DNA from: Baffinella frigidus
Lineage: Eukaryota; Cryptophyceae; Cryptomonadales; Baffinellaceae
Length of the DNA stretch: 13,679 nucleotides
NCBI GenBank assembly: GCA_026770585.1
Contig: MU646970.1
Coordinates: forward strand, 112,252 to 125,930
Direction of reading: 5' to 3'
Both the position numbers and the translations under genes were made by a program. Below are positions 13,661 through 13,679 of this stretch, piece after piece (position 1 is the stretch's first letter; each line of letters starts with the position of its first letter). Under the pieces are notes generated by a model, which made no database searches, was not told where the DNA came from, and was given only the letters and a program-made list of their open reading frames with translations.

Positions 13661-13679
13661 CGGGTCGAGGTAGCTACCC

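Overview
The window looks like the left end of a nuclear chromosome of a eukaryote with the plant-type telomere repeat TTTAGGG. It opens with 95 bases of perfect CCCTAAA repeat, C-rich strand 5' to 3' from the first base, as expected at a left chromosome end. This repeat type is known from land plants, many green algae and some other algae such as dinoflagellates and cryptophytes. The abundance of short elements and degenerate telomeric arrays suggests a repeat-rich microalga, but I cannot name the lineage. There are no bacterial-style operons, rRNA, tRNA or CRISPR arrays.

Layout: (1) 1-434 is telomere grading into variant repeats. (2) 435-1300 is unique DNA with two small TA-flanked inverted-repeat elements, plus a G-rich telomere-like block (1020-1212) with coding-like sequence on both sides. 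(3) 1300-2750 holds a 44-bp minisatellite and a GC-rich minus-strand reading frame. (4) 2870-3700 is a cluster of inverted repeats and hairpins. (5) 3898-6730 is mostly C-rich variant telomeric repeat (CCCTACA, CCCTGAA, CCCTCAA and others). It is interrupted by a 360-bp island and by a 650-bp element with TACAGGGGTACCTC ends. (6) 6780-7560 has GA microsatellites and more small inverted-repeat elements. (7) 8003-8668 is a second minus-strand reading frame, paralogous to the first. (8) 8825-9027 and 11516-11746 are two copies of another inverted-repeat element. (9) 9430-9885 is a GC-rich duplication. (10) 10215-11045 and several blocks after 12503 are G-rich variant telomeric arrays, alternating after 12.2 kb with short coding-like segments on the minus strand.

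The best protein-level evidence is the pair of minus-strand frames at about 1.9-2.5 kb and 8.0-8.7 kb. They share ordered motifs (MQLPxVxLPFL, a D-x-L-x-QEL block, and WLN[D/E]xT) with several synonymous differences, so they appear to be members of a subtelomeric gene family of unknown function. No known enzyme, transposase or structural domain was recognised anywhere.

Two signals stand out. First, telomere-like arrays repeatedly lie between short open segments with GT and AG dinucleotides at their edges, as if telomeric repeats occupied or created introns, or had broken genes. Second, at least three families of short TA-flanked terminal-inverted-repeat elements are nested or abutting, including one inserted inside the terminal repeat of another. 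All gene models here are tentative.
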